A stretch of DNA of 8,093 nt, taken from contig JBAZCJ010000060.1 in NCBI GenBank assembly GCA_041671005.1, positions 1 through 8,093 of the forward strand. Direction: 5' to 3'. This document shows positions 5,577-8,093 of this stretch, piece by piece. The translations under genes were made by a program, and so were the position numbers. This DNA is from JACRPI01 sp041671005. Its GTDB lineage: Archaea; Nanobdellota; Nanobdellia; Woesearchaeales; DSVV01. Under the pieces are notes generated by a model. The model saw nothing but the letters and a program-made list of their open reading frames with translations, was not told where the DNA came from and ran no database searches. Numbering within the stretch: the first letter of the stretch is position 1; every line of letters begins with the position of its first letter.

Positions 5577-6557
5577 TCAGAATAGTATTCTGTCATATGC
5601 TATATTTAATTGTTCATATGCAGTTTGTGCACTAAGTCGTTTAGAAGGATCTTTATGTGTACATTCTCTAAAAATATCTGTAAGATCAACTGCTCCAATT
5701 TTTAATGGAGGTAAATGTAAATAATCAGTTCCTCGTCGTAACTCCTTTAGGGTATATAATTGGACTCTAACAGCTTGCTGTAATTCAGATTCTGTTTTTG
5801 GCCTTAATTCATTTTGAAATGGCCGCCTGTTTTTAACTAACCAATACAAAGTAATTCCCAACGCATACATGTCTGCAGCTTCATTAGGTCTAATTTTTTT
5901 TGTTAATACTTCTTCAGGACAGTAAAGTACACTGATTTTATCTACTCTATCTTCTTCTCTTTGTGGAGTTGTATCAATAAGATATGCATGCCTTCCATAA
6001 GGTACGAGAATATTTGCTCTTTTTAGATCTCCATGTGGGAAACCTAACGTGTGAAATTTACTCAAATTAAATGCAGTGTCCCTGCTTACTTTTACAGCTT
6101 CTTTTGGTGTTAAATGTAATCGTGCTGCAACATCTCCTTCAATAAACTCCATATCTAAATACATTGCATTTTCTAATATATCTGTCCCTCTAATTGTTCC
6201 GTGGTCATAAATTCTTGGAACAAATGCTCCTGCTTCTTTTGCCATTTGAGTATATCGAGCTTCAAGACTCAAAGCATGAGTTTCAGGAATTTCTTCTAAA
6301 CTAGTTAATGTTCTTAATAGTTTAATTGCATGAGGATTTCTATCTCCCTCTTCTGCACGATAAACAATTGCTTCTCCTGCAATCCCTACTAAAGATTTTT
6401 CAGGAATAATATATCCAGCCATTTCACAATATTTTTGAAAATATGCTCTTAATGTTAACTCATCCAATGTATCTTGGTTTTGTGAGATCGCTTCTCCTGC
6501 TAAGGTTGGTAAATCTAAATCTTCTTGATTTAATTTACCTGTGGGTATATCTGTCAT
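5577..6557 (-). CDS. Hanks-type Ser/Thr protein kinase-like protein, atypical motifs
   Basis: A 326-residue soluble protein with a nearly complete protein-kinase fold after a roughly 50-residue N-terminal extension. Visible motifs: Gly-rich loop GIAGEAIVY (58-66), VAIK-type lysine K79 (HAIKLL), likely C-helix Glu99, hinge region LDMEFIEGD (134-142), catalytic loop HGDLKRANIL (175-184) with D177, K179 and N182, metal-binding D195 in LIDTTPQ, CPEE (213-216) at the APE position, ADMYALGITLYWL (228-240), and the DPSKRLSA arginine R307 near the end. All catalytic residues are kept, so it is probably an active kinase. It departs from the norm in having HGD, as RIO, Bud32 and APH enzymes do, instead of HRD, and DTT instead of DFG. 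There is no membrane segment. ATG 6557 is supported by a TATA box 26 bases upstream. It is divergent from the GGDEF gene across 98 bases, so the two may be co-regulated. Its substrate is unknown. Confidence 0.88.
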   Translation of the reverse strand: MTDIPTGKLNQEDLDLPTLAGEAISQNQDTLDELTLRAYFQKYCEMAGYIIPEKSLVGIAGEAIVYRAEEGDRNPHAIKLLRTLTSLEEIPETHALSLEARYTQMAKEAGAFVPRIYDHGTIRGTDILENAMYLDMEFIEGDVAARLHLTPKEAVKVSRDTAFNLSKFHTLGFPHGDLKRANILVPYGRHAYLIDTTPQREEDRVDKISVLYCPEEVLTKKIRPNEAADMYALGITLYWLVKNRRPFQNELRPKTESELQQAVRVQLYTLKELRRGTDYLHLPPLKIGAVDLTDIFRECTHKDPSKRLSAQTAYEQLNIAYDRILF

Positions 6558-6579
6558 TTACTTGAAGAAAATCCGCTAG

Positions 6580-6586
6580 TTTATAT
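6580..6586 (-). promoter_or_regulatory. TATA box of the kinase gene
   Basis: ATATAAA on the minus strand is centred 26 bases upstream of the ATG at 6557. No ribosome binding site is present, so a leaderless transcript is expected. Confidence 0.7.
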
Positions 6587-6621
6587 GCTTTGTCTCTTTC
6601 CAGTGATGACGCAATAAAAAC

Positions 6622-6630
6622 TTTTATAAA
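6622..6630 (+). promoter_or_regulatory. TATA box of the GGDEF gene
   Basis: TTTTATAAA is centred about 30 bases before the ATG at 6656, slightly further than for the other genes, so a leader of about three bases is expected. An A-rich BRE-like stretch (AATAAAAAC) precedes it. Confidence 0.72.
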
Positions 6631-6638
6631 TGATTACA

Positions 6639-6650
6639 AATTTCGAAATT
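6639..6650. promoter_or_regulatory. Perfect 12-bp palindrome AATTTCGAAATT, candidate operator
   Basis: AATTTCGAAATT is a perfect dyad between the TATA box and the start codon of the GGDEF gene, at about -17 to -6 from the ATG. A protein bound here would cover the initiation region, which is the usual place for an archaeal repressor. AT-rich DNA yields some palindromes by chance, so this is a candidate only. Confidence 0.45.
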
Positions 6651-6655
6651 AAATA

Positions 6656-7879
6656 ATGGCGAAAATTTCAAGAAAAATGCAGAGTGTCATAGACAGAGAA
6701 GCTATAAGTTCTAGTCTTCTTGATATGACTTCATTACTTGTTCATAGACGAAGAGAAGATGAAATTTTTAGTGGTTTAGTTAAAGGAGGATCTTTGCAAG
6801 ATGGTGGAAGCATATTACAGATTCCTTCTCTTGCGGAAATAATTCATGTAAAAAATGCACGAGCATGGTATTGTGATTCCTCAATTCCAAGTAGTGACAG
6901 AAGAACAAGTAGAGAACAAGAAGGAATTAATTTTGAATTACTGGCAGCTAATAGTACTCTTCCTAAAGGAATGTCTGCAAAAAGTAGAATTCTTGAAGAT
7001 TTCGTACGTTCAAGCACTACTGGTTCTGTAAAAATTTTAAATGGAAGAATTAAAGATGCTACAGGAGACGGTAAATATACTAGACCTACAGGTGCAATAT
7101 TTTTACATTTTAAGTATCAACGTGGAGATATAGTTATTACATTGTCAGACCCACACCAAAGAGCAAAACCATTTAGTGAACAAGGTGAGGGAAGATATTT
7201 AACCACATTCAGAAGGACGCTGGAAGGTTATTTGAGTGGGGTTTATGATGCAAGAATTGATCTCTTAACAGGTTTATTAAATAAAAGAGCATATGAGTCT
7301 GAATTTAGTGAAAGATTATCAACAACTTCTTTAGGATATGGAGCAATAATCATGATTGATATTGATCATTTTAAAAAATATAATGATCTGTTAGGTCATG
7401 CAAATGGAGATATTGCATTACGACAAACAGGAGAGAATGTCAAAAAAAGTATTAGAAAATACGATATTGCTGGACGATATGGTGGAGAAGAAATGATCGT
7501 TATGCTTCCTGATGTTAAAGGTATACATGAGTTGGCAATGGTTTGTGAGAGAATAAGACAATCTGTTGAATCAGATTCATATCATGGAAAAGACCAGGTT
7601 GGCCAAGTCACTATCAGTGTCGGTGGGATTTTGTTTCCACATGGTCGAGAGTCTGTGATTACACCTTTAGTTGAAAGAGCTGATACAGGGTTATATATTG
7701 TTAAAGGAGAACGGTTTGCACAAATTGAAACTGATTCAGGTTCAAATGACTATATTCCTATTCCTTCAACAGAACAAAGGAATAGATGTGTTGTTTCAGA
7801 TTTAGATAGTCGGTGTTATTATTTTGTAACTCCAACACCGATTAATCAAATTCCTTTATTAAGAAAACTTAAACTTTAA
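6656..7879 (+). CDS. GGDEF-domain diguanylate cyclase with GAF-like N-terminus
   Basis: A 407-residue soluble protein whose C-terminal domain (about 198-358) is a GGDEF diguanylate cyclase, the enzyme family that makes cyclic-di-GMP from two GTP. Motifs in order: DLLTGLLNKRAYE (202-214), MIDIDHFKKYND (233-244) with metal ligands D235 at the Asp before the helix and D237, LGHANGD (246-252), RYGGEEM (274-280) with E278/E279, SVGG (321-324) and ADTGLYIVK (342-350). An RxxD allosteric inhibition site is intact: R267 and D270 sit five residues before GGEEM, as in PleD. Two departures: Met280 where Phe is usual, and KGERFAQI instead of AKxxGRN near the end. Residues about 15-195 may be a GAF-like sensor: the strand AIFLHFKY and the helix joining to DLLTGL fit, but the call is weak. 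A tail of about 45 residues follows the domain. No membrane segment is seen. The gene is divergent from a kinase and has an operator-like palindrome at its promoter. The surrounding promoter architecture is archaeal, where GGDEF proteins are rare. Confidence 0.93.
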   Translation: MAKISRKMQSVIDREAISSSLLDMTSLLVHRRREDEIFSGLVKGGSLQDGGSILQIPSLAEIIHVKNARAWYCDSSIPSSDRRTSREQEGINFELLAANSTLPKGMSAKSRILEDFVRSSTTGSVKILNGRIKDATGDGKYTRPTGAIFLHFKYQRGDIVITLSDPHQRAKPFSEQGEGRYLTTFRRTLEGYLSGVYDARIDLLTGLLNKRAYESEFSERLSTTSLGYGAIIMIDIDHFKKYNDLLGHANGDIALRQTGENVKKSIRKYDIAGRYGGEEMIVMLPDVKGIHELAMVCERIRQSVESDSYHGKDQVGQVTISVGGILFPHGRESVITPLVERADTGLYIVKGERFAQIETDSGSNDYIPIPSTEQRNRCVVSDLDSRCYYFVTPTPINQIPLLRKLKL

Positions 7880-7891
7880 TTATTCTCTTAT

Positions 7892-7924
7892 TTAATTTAA
7901 TCATTTCTTAAAAGATTTAATTAA
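7892..7924. terminator. Hairpin between convergent genes, possible bidirectional terminator
   Basis: TTAATTTAATC (7892-7902) and GATTTAATTAA (7914-7924) pair with one mismatch around an 11-base loop. The element sits between the GGDEF stop codon at 7879 and the kinase-fragment stop codon at 7926-7928. The region is T-rich on both strands, which fits two-way termination. The stem is nearly all A-T and therefore weak. Confidence 0.4.
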
Positions 7925-7925
7925 T

Positions 7926-8093
7926 TTATTGGTATTGTTTTACAGGAAACAAAGGGATATCATATTTGCATCGTAATAAACCTAATCGTTGTATTAATTC
8001 TTCTGCACAGGGTCTTCTTTCAGGTAAAAATTCAAGACACCCTTCAATTATTCGAGGTAATTCTTCCCTAACATGAGGATTTTCAGTAAATAA
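7926..8093 (-). CDS. C-terminal fragment of a protein kinase (5' part outside window)
   Basis: The minus-strand frame is open from base 8093 to the TAA at 7928-7926, giving the last 55 residues of a protein that begins beyond the right edge. The segment ELPRIIEGCLEFLPERRPCAEELIQRL matches the last conserved part of Hanks-type kinases (subdomain XI: I-x(2)-CL-x(3)-P-x-x-RP-x-A-x-EL, with R27 of the fragment as the invariant arginine). A short tail rich in hydrophobic and basic residues follows. The same element occurs in the kinase at 5577-6557 as DPSKRLSA. The gene converges on the GGDEF gene with 46 bases between the stop codons. No catalytic residues are visible, so activity cannot be judged. 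Confidence 0.78.
   Translation of the reverse strand, partial: LFTENPHVREELPRIIEGCLEFLPERRPCAEELIQRLGLLRCKYDIPLFPVKQYQ

Noticed and set aside
1..8093. CRISPR arrays, transposons, tRNA or rRNA genes
   Set aside because: No spaced repeats, transposase motifs, terminal inverted repeats or tRNA-like cloverleaf sequences were seen.

Overview
The window is AT-rich DNA that looks archaeal, most likely from a small-genome lineage such as the DPANN group (Woesearchaeota/Pacearchaeota-like). The lineage is an inference. Two things support an archaeon. First, all seven genes whose 5' end lies in the window and that are not inside an operon carry a TATA-box-like element centred about 25 to 30 bases before the start codon, with no Shine-Dalgarno sequence, which is the layout of archaeal leaderless transcripts. 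Second, a PUA-domain protein of the archaeal/eukaryotic MCT-1 type is present. Two proteins carry lipobox signal peptides, a layout also seen in archaea.

Left part (1-4237): a gene running off the left edge (minus strand) has an N-terminal region I do not recognise and a second half that resembles the N-lobe of a kinase or phosphotransferase. A 154-base divergent promoter region with two operator-like palindromes separates it from a plus-strand lipoprotein with an EF-hand-like Asp-rich loop. Next come an FAD-dependent oxidoreductase of the phytoene desaturase / carotene isomerase superfamily and a 296-residue protein I do not recognise, each with its own promoter.

Middle (4238-5576): a minus-strand two-gene operon. 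A PUA-domain RNA-binding protein, starting with GTG on a leaderless transcript, overlaps by 16 bases a small lipoprotein that has its own Shine-Dalgarno-like site. A T-rich terminator lies between this operon and the convergent plus-strand gene. About 400 bases without a gene (5178-5576) hold the operon promoter and two inverted repeats.

Right part (5577-8093): this is the most interesting section. A Hanks-type protein kinase with non-standard motifs (HGD instead of HRD, DTT instead of DFG) is transcribed divergently from a diguanylate cyclase (GGDEF protein) with an intact metal site and an intact RxxD allosteric site. The C-terminal tail of another protein kinase enters from the right edge. 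One definite kinase, one partial kinase and one possible kinase-fold protein near a GGDEF protein suggest a signalling neighbourhood that joins Ser/Thr phosphorylation with cyclic-di-GMP, which is unusual for an archaeon. No cyclic-di-GMP receptor or phosphodiesterase (PilZ, EAL, HD-GYP) is visible here.
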